Source: Aureibacillus halotolerans
Lineage (GTDB): Bacteria > Bacillota > Bacilli > Bacillales > DSM-28697
Assembly (NCBI RefSeq): GCF_004363045.1
Contig: NZ_SNYJ01000011.1
Span: 62,001-126,000 of the forward strand
Length of the DNA: 64,000 bases
Direction: 5' to 3'
A model generated the notes under the pieces. It worked only from the letters and a program-made list of their open reading frames with translations, made no database searches and was not told the origin of the DNA. Shown one piece after another: positions 41,070 to 50,310 of this stretch. How positions within the stretch are numbered: position 1 is the first letter of the stretch; the number at the start of each line of letters is the position of its first letter. The translations under genes were made by a program, and so were the position numbers.

Positions 41070-42218
41070 TTGGACAATAAAAAATTGAAAAGAACGAAAA
41101 AGCTTCGTAGACAAAAAGAAGCAGGAATGGTGCGACGGATTGTTGCAATTGTAGCTTCAATCATTTTTATAGGTGTTCTTACTGTTGGAATAGGTGGCTA
41201 TTTTTATATAAAAAGTTCGCTTGCGCCGATTGCTGCAGAAAGCGATCAAATTATCGACGTAACCATTCCGATTGGATCCTCTCCAGGGAAAATTGGTCAA
41301 ATTTTATCCGGAAAAGGGATCATTAAGGATGCACAGGTCTTTAAATATTATGTAAAATATAAAAATGAACAAGGCTTTCAAGCTGGAAGCTATCAATTAA
41401 GTCCATCCATGGATGTTGAAACCATTATTTCACAGTTAAAAACAGGGAAAATCATACAAGAAGCGGAATTTAAACTAACCATTCCAGAAGGTCAATCACT
41501 CGATCAGATTGCCGAAACGATTTCGAACAACACCTCCTTTACGGAAGAAGAAGTGATGGCAACACTTAATGATGAAGAGTTCATTTCTTCGCTTATGTCG
41601 AAGTATCCAGATCTACTAACCGACGACATTTTAAAGCCGGAGATAAAACATCCTTTGGAAGGCTACTTGTTCCCTGCAACCTATTCGTTTTACGAACCGT
41701 CGCCATCAATTGAAAGCATTGTGATGAAGATGGTCGATCAAATGTCTGAGGTTGTGCGTCGATACACGGGCCAAATGCCAGAAGACATGTCGGCTCATAG
41801 GCTGTTAACTTTTGCTTCTCTGATTGAGGAGGAAGCGACAGAGAGTACGGATCGGAGAAAAATTGCCGGGGTTTTTATGAATCGACTTCAGAGCGATATG
41901 CGATTACAAACAGATCCGACCGTTCTCTATGCGCTAGATCAGCATAAGGTTCGAATTTCACTTGATGATTTAGAAGTGCAGTCACCGTACAATACGTATC
42001 AAAATGCGGGGCTGCCCCCTGGTCCTATTGCCAATATGGGTGAAGCATCCTTGGAGGCGGCTTTGAACCCTGAGGACACCGATGCAATTTACTTTTATGC
42101 ACGACCAAATGGAGAAGTGTTGTTCTCAGAAACGCTAGAAGAGCATAATACATTAAAAAACCAATATCGTTCAGAATGGGAAGCTGTGCAAGAACAGCAA
42201 TCTGCTGAACAAGATTGA
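41070..42218 (+). CDS. mltG: Endolytic murein transglycosylase MltG (YrrL)
   Basis: 382 aa. Basic cytosolic N-terminus, single transmembrane helix (about residues 20-46), then a YceG/MltG domain. SPGKIGQILSGKGIIKD is a LysM-like element; LTFASLIEEEATE (about residue 245) carries the catalytic Glu; QTDPTVLYAL and LPPGPIANMGEASLEAAL are conserved. Cleaves nascent glycan strands. TTG start 8 nt after GGAAGGAGG, with no suitable ATG. Confidence 0.94.
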   Translation: MDNKKLKRTKKLRRQKEAGMVRRIVAIVASIIFIGVLTVGIGGYFYIKSSLAPIAAESDQIIDVTIPIGSSPGKIGQILSGKGIIKDAQVFKYYVKYKNEQGFQAGSYQLSPSMDVETIISQLKTGKIIQEAEFKLTIPEGQSLDQIAETISNNTSFTEEEVMATLNDEEFISSLMSKYPDLLTDDILKPEIKHPLEGYLFPATYSFYEPSPSIESIVMKMVDQMSEVVRRYTGQMPEDMSAHRLLTFASLIEEEATESTDRRKIAGVFMNRLQSDMRLQTDPTVLYALDQHKVRISLDDLEVQSPYNTYQNAGLPPGPIANMGEASLEAALNPEDTDAIYFYARPNGEVLFSETLEEHNTLKNQYRSEWEAVQEQQSAEQD

Positions 42219-42257
42219 GAAAAGTGACATCAGATATGAAGGAGTGTAAGAAGGGAT

Positions 42258-42731
42258 ATGGCAGAAGACAAGCAATTTTTTATGACGCTTGAAGGACAAG
42301 AGAAATTGGAAAATGAGCTTTCTGTTTTGAAATCAGAAAAGCGAAAAGAAGTGGTTGAACGAATTAAAGTGGCACGCGATTTTGGAGATCTCTCGGAGAA
42401 CTCTGAGTACGATGCTGCAAAGGATGAGCAAGCCTTTGTTGAATCTCGCATTTCACAAATCGAGCACATGCTTCGAAATGCTGAAATTATTGAAGAAGAC
42501 AAAAACACTGATATGGTCTCATTAGGGAAAACAGTCACGTTCGTGGAATTGCCTGATGGGGAAGAGGAAAGTTATACCATTGTCGGGAGTGCTGAGGCAG
42601 ATCCGTTTGAAGGGAAAATCTCAAACGATTCACCTATGGCTAAAAGCCTATTTGGGAAGAAAGTTGACGAACAAGTGAACGTTCATACCCCAGGTGGAGA
42701 AATCTCCGTAAAAATAACGAACATTCACTAA
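42258..42731 (+). CDS. greA: Transcription elongation factor GreA
   Basis: 157 aa. N-terminal coiled coil with [31 protein letters not shown] region, including the acidic tip residues that enter the RNA polymerase channel, and a C-terminal domain with [18 protein letters not shown]. Rescues backtracked polymerase by transcript cleavage. ATG after GAAGGAG...AAGGG. Follows mltG by 39 nt; the intervening B. subtilis genes yrrMNO-udk are absent. Confidence 0.97.
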   Translation: MAEDKQFFMTLEGQEKLENELSVLKSEKRKEVVERIKVARDFGDLSENSEYDAAKDEQAFVESRISQIEHMLRNAEIIEEDKNTDMVSLGKTVTFVELPDGEEESYTIVGSAEADPFEGKISNDSPMAKSLFGKKVDEQVNVHTPGGEISVKITNIH

Positions 42732-42750
42732 TAAGAGTGCCAAAGCAAGG

Positions 42751-42795
42751 CTGCCCTAAAAGTCACTAAAATGACTTTTAGGGCAGCTTTTTTTG
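42751..42795 (+). terminator. Strong terminator after greA
   Basis: GCTGCCCTAAAAGTCA pairs perfectly with TGACTTTTAGGGCAGC (16 bp) around a 6-nt loop, followed by T7. Confidence 0.9.
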
Positions 42796-42929
42796 TATCG
42801 ATTGAAAAGACATCCATTTGAAGCTAACCGTATATGTGCCTTGCTTCAGTAAGTGTGAGATTTCATGCTAGTGCACTTTCCACTAATGTAGTTGGTCATG
42901 ATCAAAAATGAACCAACAAGGTCTTTCTC

Positions 42930-43385
42930 CGGCAGCAAAGAAATCACGACCGCTCCATCAAAATACTTCGCTTTCTGCGGGGCACGGCTTCAGCTTCCTA
43001 GGAAAGCAGGCTTTCCTAGGGGATCTTCAGCTCGCGCTAATCCCGCTAGAGTCTACGTATGTTGACTTCGCTGGGGCTTGCTTCTGCGCAAAATGGTTTT
43101 TATTGTGTCTCGGTCTCGTAGAGCGGGTGAAAAGCCGTGTTGCAACCATATAAGGCAGGTAAGTGCATTGTTACAAGGTAGGTCACCTAGTACCTTTTAC
43201 ACGAAGTTCGTTTGGTAACGGAATCAAGTGAAACCATAAAAGGTCGATTTCATTTGATCCGCCCTTTATCATAAACAAAAGTGGCTACTAATGAGACTCG
43301 GTGGCAAAGAAAACACGACGAGGTCTTCTCGAGTCGATGTTGCACTTGTACCCTTTAGGGTGAAAGCGAACGTATAGGCGTTTGC
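42930..43385. repeat. Dispersed intergenic repeat, composite copy D
   Basis: Between greA and the PBP gene. An inverted, shortened core (42951-43075, CATCAAAATAC at the left and CGTATGTTGACTTCGCTGG at the right) has GGCACGGCTTCAGCTTCCTA but has lost the hairpin modules; then TCTCGGTCTCGTAGAGCG, a linker with AGGTCACCTAGTACC, and one plus-oriented hairpin module (43290-43365, GAGTCGATGTTGCACTTGTA). Same order as copies A and F but shorter. 43386-43546 holds no recognisable gene. Confidence 0.78.
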
Positions 43386-43546
43386 CTAGAGAGAATGTTT
43401 TCAAAATGGCCATTAGCAAGCGAGCAAGCACAACACATCATAAAATTAAATAAAATCTACGTTACCTGAAGAGGCACTAGTCACGAGGACCCCTGTGATT
43501 GAATCAAGCTGGAACTGGTCACACTGGTAATGAAGGGGGGCTTTCG

Positions 43547-45277
43547 ATGAAACGCAGAATGCGCTGGATTGGAATCCTATTTTTACTAATGCTTCTGATT
43601 TTAGGTGGGCGGTTGTTTGATATTCAAGTGGTACGTACGACGCATTTTTCTGCACATAATATCGACTTAATTAAGGAGAGTGTCGCTCAGCGTACTGAGA
43701 CATTTGTTTTAGATGAAGGAAGAGGAACGTTTATTGATCGAAATGATGCCCCGTGGCAAAATGAACAGTTGGCCATCCTCGTATTTCCTTCTCTTGCCTC
43801 ATCAACTGACCGAATCGATGCCATTGCAGAGGCTACACAATTGCATTCATCCGATATTATCCATCAAATAGAAGTCAATGAAGGGCCATTCTTTCTCCAG
43901 AAGGATGGCAAGCTGATCCATGTTCAAAAAAATAGAGCAGCATCGCTTGCTGTCGTTGGCCATGGCGGCTTTTTAATGATACCTACGTCACAAAATGAAC
44001 AATCACTCGCTTCTCATGTCATAGGCACGCTTGGAGAAAATGACAATCTGTTGCAAAAACGATACCCAGAGGAGTTTAATCATACGATTGTTCCAGCAAC
44101 AGAAACGGGTGTTTCAGGGCTCCAACAAGCGTTTGATGAGTTATTAATATCACGAGGAAAAGAGCAGCTGTTATATCATGTGGATTTGTTTGGTCACCCG
44201 ATCTTTGGTTCGGAAATGAAGTATATGGGAGATGGAAATACGTTTTATCCCCTTCAGGTACAACTCACTTTAGATAAACAGATACAAGCCGTTGCCGAAC
44301 ACCATGTTGATCAATCACACCTTAAAAAGGGAGGCGTTGTCGTCCTAGATATAGCGACGAATGAAGTATTGGCGATGGTGAGTCGGCCTAAGAAGCAGCA
44401 AGACGCTCCATTGGAGGGTCCTGGGGCATTGAATTATATGACGGAGCCGGCATTTCCCGGCTCTATTTTCAAAATTGTTACTGCAGCTGCGGCGATTGAT
44501 CACTTAAATATACATGACCGTATGTTTGACTGCGACAAAAACATGTATGGGGATGGGCCTGAAGTTAGAGAGCTTGGCAAGTTGAGCTTTGCAGACAGCT
44601 TTGCTCAAAGCTGTAACAATACCTTTGCAACGTTAGCCAATGAGTTAATGGCAAAAGATCCTACGATTTTAGAGACGTATGCAAGAAAGCTAGGGGTAAC
44701 ACAAAAAGCCGGTTTTGAAGGAAATCTGTATAAGTTGCACTCTGTCGCTCATTTTCCCGATGAAGCATTACCAACGCTTTGGGGAGATGAGGCAGATAAA
44801 TATGTTGAAAAAGCTATTTCACAGACGGCTATTGGGCAAAAAAATGTGAAAATCACGCCTTTAGGGATTGCGAATATGATGGCGGCCATTGCACGGCAAG
44901 GGCCCGTTTATAAAGCAAAGGCTGTTCGAGAAATTCAATATAAAAATGGGCAGCCATTTTACTTGTTTCCATCTGAGGAAAGCGCGGAAGGTTTGGCAAT
45001 GTTTACATATAAAAAACTCAATGCGCTACTAGCTAAAGTTGTGACAGATGGAACTGGACAATCCTTTCAAACGATCAAAGGGGGAGTCGCTGGAAAAAGT
45101 GGGACAGCTGAAACTGGTCATGGAGCGGATGTGCACAAATGGTTTGCAGGCTATTATCCATTGGATCAGCCACGCTTTGCCGTTGTTGTGGTCGCCTTGG
45201 ACACATCTTCAGGGGATGATAGTGCTTACAACACATTCAGAAAATTGGGGGAGAGTCTTGTTGGTGTCAAAGAATAA
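43547..45277 (+). CDS. Class B penicillin-binding protein (YrrR/PbpI-like)
   Basis: 576 aa transpeptidase. N-terminal membrane anchor (residues 4-25), a PBP dimerisation domain, and a transpeptidase domain with SxxK in FPGSIFKIVTAAAA (about residue 320), SCN in AQSCNNTFATLAN, and KSGT in VAGKSGTAETG. Crosslinks peptidoglycan; the gene is in the position of B. subtilis yrrR (pbpI), with yrrS next. ATG after GAAGGGGGG; the upstream TTG extension would precede the membrane anchor. Confidence 0.92.
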   Translation: MKRRMRWIGILFLLMLLILGGRLFDIQVVRTTHFSAHNIDLIKESVAQRTETFVLDEGRGTFIDRNDAPWQNEQLAILVFPSLASSTDRIDAIAEATQLHSSDIIHQIEVNEGPFFLQKDGKLIHVQKNRAASLAVVGHGGFLMIPTSQNEQSLASHVIGTLGENDNLLQKRYPEEFNHTIVPATETGVSGLQQAFDELLISRGKEQLLYHVDLFGHPIFGSEMKYMGDGNTFYPLQVQLTLDKQIQAVAEHHVDQSHLKKGGVVVLDIATNEVLAMVSRPKKQQDAPLEGPGALNYMTEPAFPGSIFKIVTAAAAIDHLNIHDRMFDCDKNMYGDGPEVRELGKLSFADSFAQSCNNTFATLANELMAKDPTILETYARKLGVTQKAGFEGNLYKLHSVAHFPDEALPTLWGDEADKYVEKAISQTAIGQKNVKITPLGIANMMAAIARQGPVYKAKAVREIQYKNGQPFYLFPSEESAEGLAMFTYKKLNALLAKVVTDGTGQSFQTIKGGVAGKSGTAETGHGADVHKWFAGYYPLDQPRFAVVVVALDTSSGDDSAYNTFRKLGESLVGVKE

Positions 45278-45282
45278 TGTAT

Positions 45283-45337
45283 TTGACAAGATACGACTAA
45301 AAACATGTATTCTATGACGAAAACATGATAGAATACA
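45283..45337 (+). promoter_or_regulatory. yrrS promoter overlapped by a perfect inverted repeat
   Basis: TTGACA (45283-45288) is followed at 17-19 nt by a -10-like TGTATT/TATTCT. TGTATTCTAT (45306-45315) is repeated inverted as ATAGAATACA (45328-45337), a perfect 10-bp dyad starting in the -10 region. There is no T tract, so an operator is more likely than a terminator. Confidence 0.5.
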
Positions 45338-45445
45338 ACAAACGATTGTTGTTCCATAGCAGGTAAATTGGGTTATCTGCATAAAATGCCATGACACTAA
45401 AGGTGATGGCCTGTTAAGTGTTTGAGGGAAGAAGGAGGATATCTG

Positions 45446-46258
45446 ATGCCCAAGTTTGATGGACCACGGTTCGAACGCAAAAAGAAGAAAAGGACAGCCA
45501 ACCGAGTGCTCAACTTTTTAATCGGTTTCGTTTGTATGCTGATCTTATTCTTTTTCATTATTACATGGTGGTCACCAGGAAGCGATGATACAGCTGCTCC
45601 ACCACAAGGAAATTCCGGTGGCGGAGAAGAAGAGTCTACAGAAGAAGGTGGCTCATCTGAACCAGACGATTCAATAAATATTAATGAAACAAATGATGAT
45701 ACTGACGATACAGAAGAGACCCCTGATGATTCGCCATCACCTGAAGATCCTGACACCGCTGTAACTAGCCCAGGTGGTGAGGACGCGAATCAATCCGGCG
45801 AAGAGCAGGAGAATCCTACTAGTTCCAATGAGGAACAGGGGAATACAGGTACAGAAGGCGACGGGAATACAGGGAATGAGGGCGAAGCGGATACTGGTTC
45901 AGAGGAATCTGCTCCACTCATCATTGATTCAAACGACGACCCGAATGTTCTTGAAGTGATGGAAGGGCCTTGGGGACCTACAGGAACCTCACAGTCTGGA
46001 GAACACACGACGAATTTTGATGTCAATTCTACAGACGGTGCAGAACGACTTGATGTGATCTCATTAGCAACGGGTCTTCCGAAGAATGACATTACGATTT
46101 GGTGGAATGGGAATTACAACGGGAACACCAATCATGTTGTCGCAACCGTAAGTCCAAACGACCAATCGGCTTTCTTTAGGCTCTACATGCAATGGGTGCC
46201 GAATAAAGGGTGGCAGGTTACAGAAATGCAACGTTTGAAGGAAAACGACCAAGGATAA
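45446..46258 (+). CDS. yrrS: DUF1510 membrane-anchored protein YrrS
   Basis: 270 aa. Basic cytosolic start (FERKKKKRTANRVLN), one transmembrane helix (about 22-45), a long acidic Ser/Glu/Asp/Gly/Asn low-complexity linker (about 50-165), then a compact DUF1510 domain with VMEGPWGPTGTSQSGEHTTN and a C-terminal WWNGNYNGNTNHVVATVSP. The folded part is extracytoplasmic. Function unknown; partner of the upstream PBP in Bacillus. ATG after GAAGGAGGA. Confidence 0.88.
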   Translation: MPKFDGPRFERKKKKRTANRVLNFLIGFVCMLILFFFIITWWSPGSDDTAAPPQGNSGGGEEESTEEGGSSEPDDSININETNDDTDDTEETPDDSPSPEDPDTAVTSPGGEDANQSGEEQENPTSSNEEQGNTGTEGDGNTGNEGEADTGSEESAPLIIDSNDDPNVLEVMEGPWGPTGTSQSGEHTTNFDVNSTDGAERLDVISLATGLPKNDITIWWNGNYNGNTNHVVATVSPNDQSAFFRLYMQWVPNKGWQVTEMQRLKENDQG

Positions 46259-46270
46259 GAAGGAACAGAA

Positions 46271-46300
46271 GCCTGCGATTATTCGCAGGTTTTTCTTTTT
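46271..46300 (+). terminator. Terminator after yrrS
   Basis: CCTGCGA pairs with TCGCAGG around a short loop, followed by TTTTTCTTTTT. Confidence 0.85.
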
Positions 46301-46414
46301 TATAGAGCGCTAAAGAGTAAAATGCATTTATTCCGACAAACATGCTTGTGGTCAAATCAAGCCTTTGTTTGATACAATACAGCTATTGAACAGAATGCTG
46401 TAGGGGTGTGAATT

Positions 46415-47107
46415 ATGCATATTGGAATTATCGGGGCAATGAAAGAAGAAGTTGATGCCATAAAGCATCATATGGAGATTTCACAAGAGGTGCAGATCGC
46501 AGACTGCCATTTTTACAAAGGCACGATACAAGGAAACACCGTGACGTTGTGTCAATCTGGCATCGGCAAAGTAAATGCAGCTGTAAGCACGACGTTATTA
46601 GTACAGACATTTTCTCCAGACATGATTGTGAATACTGGGTCGGCAGGAGGACTCAATGAAGCGAGTCAAGTAGGGGATGTGGTGGTAGCAGACGCCGTGC
46701 AATACCACGACGTTGATGTCACTGCTTTTGGCTACGCTCTCGGCCAGGTGCCAGGTATGCCAGCCGTCTTTTCTGCTCACCCTGGGTACAGTGAGCAAGC
46801 CATTGCGATCGCAGAAAAAACCGGTCTCACAGCGAGGAAGGGGATTGTTTCTTCTTCGGATTCTTTTATGGGTGACGCGACAAAGGTTCAGGAGGTCAAG
46901 AAGCAATTTCCTGACGTGCAGGCTGTTGAAATGGAAGCAGCTGCTATAGCCCAAGTGTGCGAGCGATTTAACGTGCCATTCGTGATGATTCGTTCGTTGT
47001 CCGACATTGCAGGCAAAGAATCCAATGTGTCGTTTGAGCAATTTTTGGAAACCGCATCGATCAATGCGGCAAAAGTGATTCATCAATTTGTAGAAGGAGT
47101 GAAATAA
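46415..47107 (+). CDS. mtnN: 5'-methylthioadenosine/S-adenosylhomocysteine nucleosidase
   Basis: 230 aa. Releases adenine from MTA and SAH, giving S-ribosylhomocysteine for Lux[17 protein letters not shown] start, [18 protein letters not shown], and the catalytic segment [15 protein letters not shown] with the Asp in [11 protein letters not shown]-rich upstream region with TAGGGGTG before the ATG. luxS begins 2 nt after its stop, so the two steps are made together. Confidence 0.96.
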   Translation: MHIGIIGAMKEEVDAIKHHMEISQEVQIADCHFYKGTIQGNTVTLCQSGIGKVNAAVSTTLLVQTFSPDMIVNTGSAGGLNEASQVGDVVVADAVQYHDVDVTAFGYALGQVPGMPAVFSAHPGYSEQAIAIAEKTGLTARKGIVSSSDSFMGDATKVQEVKKQFPDVQAVEMEAAAIAQVCERFNVPFVMIRSLSDIAGKESNVSFEQFLETASINAAKVIHQFVEGVK

Positions 47108-47109
47108 TA

Positions 47110-47571
47110 ATGACGAAAAAAATGAATGTGGAAAGCTTTAACCTTGACCATACGAAGGTCAAAGCACCTTACATCCGACTTGCAGGGCAAGTAGACGGCA
47201 CGCATGGGGATAAGATCTATAAATACGATCTGCGTTTTTGCCAGCCAAACAAAGAGCATATGGAAATGCCTTCACTGCATTCATTAGAGCATATGATGGC
47301 AGAATTTGTGCGCAATCATCATGATGAAGTCGTCGATCTAGGGCCTATGGGTTGTCAAACAGGCTTTTATTTTTCCGTGCTAAACGATAGCGATCTTGAT
47401 CATATCGGGCAAGTGATTGAAGCAACACTCCAGGATGTTCTTACGGCAACCGAAGTACCCGCTTGCAATGAAGTGCAATGTGGATATGCTGCTAGCCATA
47501 GTCTAGAAGGCGCAAAGGTGGAAGCACAAAAAATGCTCGACAAACGTGCTGAATGGAAAAATGTATTTTAA
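47110..47571 (+). CDS. luxS: S-ribosylhomocysteine lyase LuxS
   Basis: 153 aa. Converts S-ribosylhomocysteine to homocysteine and DPD, the AI-2 precursor. Metal ligands [14 protein letters not shown] (HxxEH, about residue 57) and the Cys ligand in CNEVQCGYA, with the catalytic Cys in MGCQTGFY. B. subtilis keeps luxS elsewhere and has mccAB after mtnN; here the pair forms a compact methyl-cycle unit. Confidence 0.97.
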   Translation: MTKKMNVESFNLDHTKVKAPYIRLAGQVDGTHGDKIYKYDLRFCQPNKEHMEMPSLHSLEHMMAEFVRNHHDEVVDLGPMGCQTGFYFSVLNDSDLDHIGQVIEATLQDVLTATEVPACNEVQCGYAASHSLEGAKVEAQKMLDKRAEWKNVF

Positions 47572-47671
47572 GCGTTAAATCCTGCAAGCTTTGCCTCTGA
47601 TCTCTGCTCGGTTCTTTTTGGCTTCTATGATACAGTGAAACTATCATGGATACAAAGGAGCCGAGTCTTTT

Positions 47672-47908
47672 ATGGCATCAAAATCAATGAAGAAATTGAA
47701 GGAAATTAAGCAAGACAATGCAACGTTAGGCTACGTCATGCTAGCCGTCAGCGTTTTTCTCTATATTGGCGTGTTTATGCCAACAACCACTGTTCCAGCA
47801 GTATATATGATGTTTGGAACGGGCATCACACTTCTTTTGGCGTTTGCTGCCTTTCGACGATCCATCGTCGCAGGGAAACACCTCGCCAGCGTGAGTGAGG
47901 ATGAATAA
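47672..47908 (+). CDS. YrhC-like small membrane protein
   Basis: 78 aa with two transmembrane helices (residues 18-37 and 43-60) and a charged N-terminus, resembling YrhC, which follows the mtnN region in B. subtilis. ATG 11 nt after AAAGGAG. That ribosome site can be covered by pairing CTCGGTTC (47607-47614) with GAGCCGAG (47658-47665), a weak hint of control. Function unknown. Confidence 0.68.
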   Translation: MASKSMKKLKEIKQDNATLGYVMLAVSVFLYIGVFMPTTTVPAVYMMFGTGITLLLAFAAFRRSIVAGKHLASVSEDE

Positions 47909-47917
47909 AGACAGTAA

Positions 47918-47952
47918 GAAACGGATGAGCGAGAATGCTCATCCGTTTCTTA
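47918..47952. terminator. Terminator after yrhC (probably bidirectional)
   Basis: GAAACGGATGAGC pairs perfectly with GCTCATCCGTTTC; TTTCTT follows on both strands. It lies between the convergent yrhC-like gene and the small gene next to sigK. Confidence 0.8.
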
Positions 47953-47965
47953 ATTGTCTCGTTTT

Positions 47966-48160
47966 TTACTCATCGTAGGTATTCCACCAATATGCGCCGA
48001 AAATAAGCAGTAAAATAGCTAGGATGATAATTAGCCAATATAACCAAATGCCGCTCCCAAAACCGCCACTTGAAGGACAGGTTGGAGGGCCATATGAGCA
48101 AATCGGTTCGCAGTCCATTTGATAGCCATAATACGGGTAATATCCGTTACAGTACCCCAC
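47966..48160 (-). CDS. Small Gly/Tyr/Cys-rich membrane protein, YjcZ-like
   Basis: About 64 aa: Tyr/Gly/Cys-rich N-terminus (GYCNGYYPYYGYQMDCEP), Pro/Ser/Gly middle, one C-terminal transmembrane helix (LYWLIIILAILLLIFGAYWW). This pattern resembles tiny Bacillus sporulation/spore proteins such as YjcZ. I propose GTG 48160 after GGCGGTGAG; TTG 48199 gives 77 aa but no ribosome site. It lies 75 nt downstream of sigK on the same strand. Function not known. Confidence 0.5.
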   Translation of the reverse strand: MGYCNGYYPYYGYQMDCEPICSYGPPTCPSSGGFGSGIWLYWLIIILAILLLIFGAYWWNTYDE

Positions 48161-48235
48161 AAACTCACCGCCAGTTTTATAAGCATTGTATGCGAACAAG
48201 ACTTTTGGTGACTAGACAAATGACAAACATGATAT

Positions 48236-48937
48236 TTATTTCGAGGCTTGCTGACTTCGATAAAATTCATGGAATAATTTCATAAGCGCTCTTTTTTCAA
48301 TGCGTGAGACGTAACTCCGAGAAATCCCTAGCTGTTGAGCGATCTCCTTTTGAGTAAGTTCATCTTGAACGCCCAACCCGAAACGGTGGGTAATGACTTC
48401 ACGTTCACGATCGTCAAGAACATGCAAAAATTCCTTCATCTTCTCCAGCTCCATATGAAGCTGAATCATATCCACAACGTCTTCTGTTTCAGCCTTAAGT
48501 ATATCGATCAATGAGATTTCATTGCCTTCCTTATCCTGACCAATTGGATCATGTAAGGAAACATCCTTTTTCGTCTTTTTCATCGCTCGAAGATGCATCA
48601 GTATCTCATTTTCAATACACCTGGCTGCATACGTGGCGAGCTTTGTGCCCTTGCCCTTAGAATAGCTTTCAATACCTTTAATTAATCCGATCGTGCCAAT
48701 GGAAATTAAATCCTCCTGTTCTTCTGAAGTGTTTTCGAATTTTTTTACAATGTGAGCTACAAGGCGTAAATTATGTTCAATTAATCGATTTCTAGCATCC
48801 TCATCACCTTCAGCTAAACGGTCCAGGTAATACGATTCTTCTTTCGCTGACAAAGGCTGTGGAAACGCATTGTTCTTTACATAGGAGACAAATAGCAACA
48901 CTTCTTTTATCGCAATACCAATTGATGTAAGAATCAT
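48236..48937 (-). CDS. sigK: RNA polymerase sporulation sigma factor SigK, uninterrupted
   Basis: 233 aa. Late mother-cell sigma factor. Hydrophobic pro-sequence at about residues 1-20 ([19 protein letters not shown]), then [13 protein letters not shown], region 2 [20 protein letters not shown] to [20 protein letters not shown], region 3 [18 protein letters not shown], and region 4 [18 protein letters not shown]. No skin-type element splits it. Maturation by the SpoIVFB protease is expected from family knowledge. ATG after ACGGGGGTG. Confidence 0.96.
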   Translation of the reverse strand: MILTSIGIAIKEVLLFVSYVKNNAFPQPLSAKEESYYLDRLAEGDEDARNRLIEHNLRLVAHIVKKFENTSEEQEDLISIGTIGLIKGIESYSKGKGTKLATYAARCIENEILMHLRAMKKTKKDVSLHDPIGQDKEGNEISLIDILKAETEDVVDMIQLHMELEKMKEFLHVLDDREREVITHRFGLGVQDELTQKEIAQQLGISRSYVSRIEKRALMKLFHEFYRSQQASK

Positions 48938-48967
48938 TGAAACACCCCCGTTGTGGCCATATATCCC

Positions 48968-48994
48968 ACCTTATGCAATTGTGGGCTTGCCCGT
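48968..48994 (-). promoter_or_regulatory. Candidate sigma-K/sigma-E type promoter of sigK
   Basis: On the minus strand AC, 17 nt, CATAAGGT fits the sigma-K pattern AC-N16/17-CATANNNT, about 30 nt before the start codon. Short motif; chance match possible. Confidence 0.35.
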
Positions 48995-49044
48995 GTCTGT
49001 CCATACTTAATCGGTATGAAAAACGAGGAAGGGGCGAGACAATC

Positions 49045-49072
49045 AAAAAAGGAAAGCAGAATTCTGCTTTCC
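49045..49072 (-). terminator. Terminator of the mrp operon
   Basis: GGAAAGCAGAATTCTGCTTTCC is a 22-bp palindrome (shown in two halves: GGAAAGCAGAA / TTCTGCTTTCC), followed on the minus strand by T6, 60 nt after the mrpG stop. Confidence 0.88.
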
Positions 49073-49134
49073 CTACTATGATTATGGGGCTCTTATCAGA
49101 AGTAATCGTGGAACATTGAGGTGAAATGCTCAAT

Positions 49135-49497
49135 TTATCCTCTCGTCTCCTGGTTCTTCTCTTCATCATGCACATCTTCCTTCAATGCATTATGAATGGT
49201 GTTGTCTTGCATTGGAATTTTGAGCTTGTAAGCAGCGCGTCCCAACATATGTGCGGCAACGGGTGCTGTGAGCATTACGAAAAAGATACCAATGAGCAAT
49301 TTTCCACTGACAATCCCTTTCTCATGCCAAAAATAGATAAATCCTCCGAGCAAGATGCCAATAATGCCTAGAGTTGAGCTTTTGGTCGCCGCGTGGAGGC
49401 GATTGTAGACGTCACGAAAGCGCAGGACACCCAGCGAGCCTGAAAAGAGAAAAAAGGCCCCAATGAGGAGTAGTGCACTGACAATAAGTTCACTCAT
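49135..49497 (-). CDS. mrpG: Na+/H+ antiporter subunit MrpG
   Basis: 120 aa, three transmembrane helices, PhaG/MnhG family: FLFSGSLGVLRFRDVYNRLHAATK (here quoted in part), SSTLGIIGILLGGFIYF and LTAPVAAHMLGRAAYK. Last gene of the operon, overlapping mrpF. GGAGGAAC precedes; ATG 49497 chosen over GTG 49500. Confidence 0.92.
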   Translation of the reverse strand: MSELIVSALLLIGAFFLFSGSLGVLRFRDVYNRLHAATKSSTLGIIGILLGGFIYFWHEKGIVSGKLLIGIFFVMLTAPVAAHMLGRAAYKLKIPMQDNTIHNALKEDVHDEEKNQETRG

Positions 49498-49831
49498 CAC
49501 TGTTCCTCCGTTCTTCTCTTGGTTTGTTCGAGTTATCCATCTCCCGATCTATGACGGAGCCACTCACGAGAAATTTGGCCAGAGCCACTGTCCCAATAAA
49601 CGTTATAATGGCGATCAGTAAAATGACGTCATTAAAATGAATGGTCTGCATTCGGATGGCAAGCAACCCGATCATGGCGATTAGATTAATTCCAATTGCA
49701 TCTAATGCTGCTGCTCGATCTGGCATGGTTGGTCCAATAACGACTCGAATAAAAAGCATGAGCAGTGAGACGCTGACAATTCCCATTGAAATGGTGATCG
49801 CCACAGGCAAAATTGATCCATCCATCATCAT
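49490..49831 (-). CDS. mrpF: Na+/H+ antiporter subunit MrpF
   Basis: 113 aa, three transmembrane helices. VVIGPTMPDRAAALDAIGIN and LLAIRMQTIHFNDVILL are the MrpF/PhaF signatures. Start among three successive ATGs after GGAGC; overlaps mrpE by 4 nt and mrpG by 8 nt. Confidence 0.93.
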   Translation of the reverse strand: MMMDGSILPVAITISMGIVSVSLLMLFIRVVIGPTMPDRAAALDAIGINLIAMIGLLAIRMQTIHFNDVILLIAIITFIGTVALAKFLVSGSVIDREMDNSNKPREERRNSDE

Positions 49832-50304
49832 TCAGTCAGCTCCATTATCAGTTTTTCAAACGTATTTTTGATGTTGTGTGCCGATTCTTCAGTCGAGTGG
49901 ATGTCCATCGCGTGAATGTATAACACCGTACGATCATCCGAAACGACCAATGAAAGTGTTCCAGGCGTTAGGGAGATGAGGTTCGCGAGAAGCGTAATCT
50001 GCCATTTAGAACGCAGCTCTGTATGAACCCTGAATATACCAGGTTTTGTGTTCATACGTGGTGAATAGACGGCTTTTACGACATCCCAATTTGCGATGAG
50101 AAGTTCTTTTGAGAAAACAAGAACCAGCTTTAAAAATCGCCATATCGTTATGAAATAAAGTCTCCCTGGAACAAACCGTCGTAGCATGACTAAAAGGACT
50201 ACAGCAAAAATAATCCCTACGACAAAGGTCTGCATCGTATAGGTTTCCTGTAAAAACATCCATAAAACGGCAATGATGACTGTAATCAAGAGCTGTATGG
50301 CCAT
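49828..50304 (-). CDS. mrpE: Na+/H+ antiporter subunit MrpE
   Basis: 158 aa. Membrane segments in the first 50 residues, then RPGRLYFITIWRF-like FVPGRLYFITIWRFLKLV, PGIFRVHTELRSKWQITLLANLISLTPGTLS (quoted across the region) and LYIHAMDI, typical of MrpE. GGAGTGATACC before the ATG. Six nt after mrpD. Confidence 0.93.
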   Translation of the reverse strand: MAIQLLITVIIAVLWMFLQETYTMQTFVVGIIFAVVLLVMLRRFVPGRLYFITIWRFLKLVLVFSKELLIANWDVVKAVYSPRMNTKPGIFRVHTELRSKWQITLLANLISLTPGTLSLVVSDDRTVLYIHAMDIHSTEESAHNIKNTFEKLIMELTE

Positions 50305-50310
50305 GAGGTA

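Noticed and set aside
48236-48937. Skin-like element interrupting sigK
   Set aside because: The 233-codon frame is continuous with all sigma regions; no recombinase gene is nearby.
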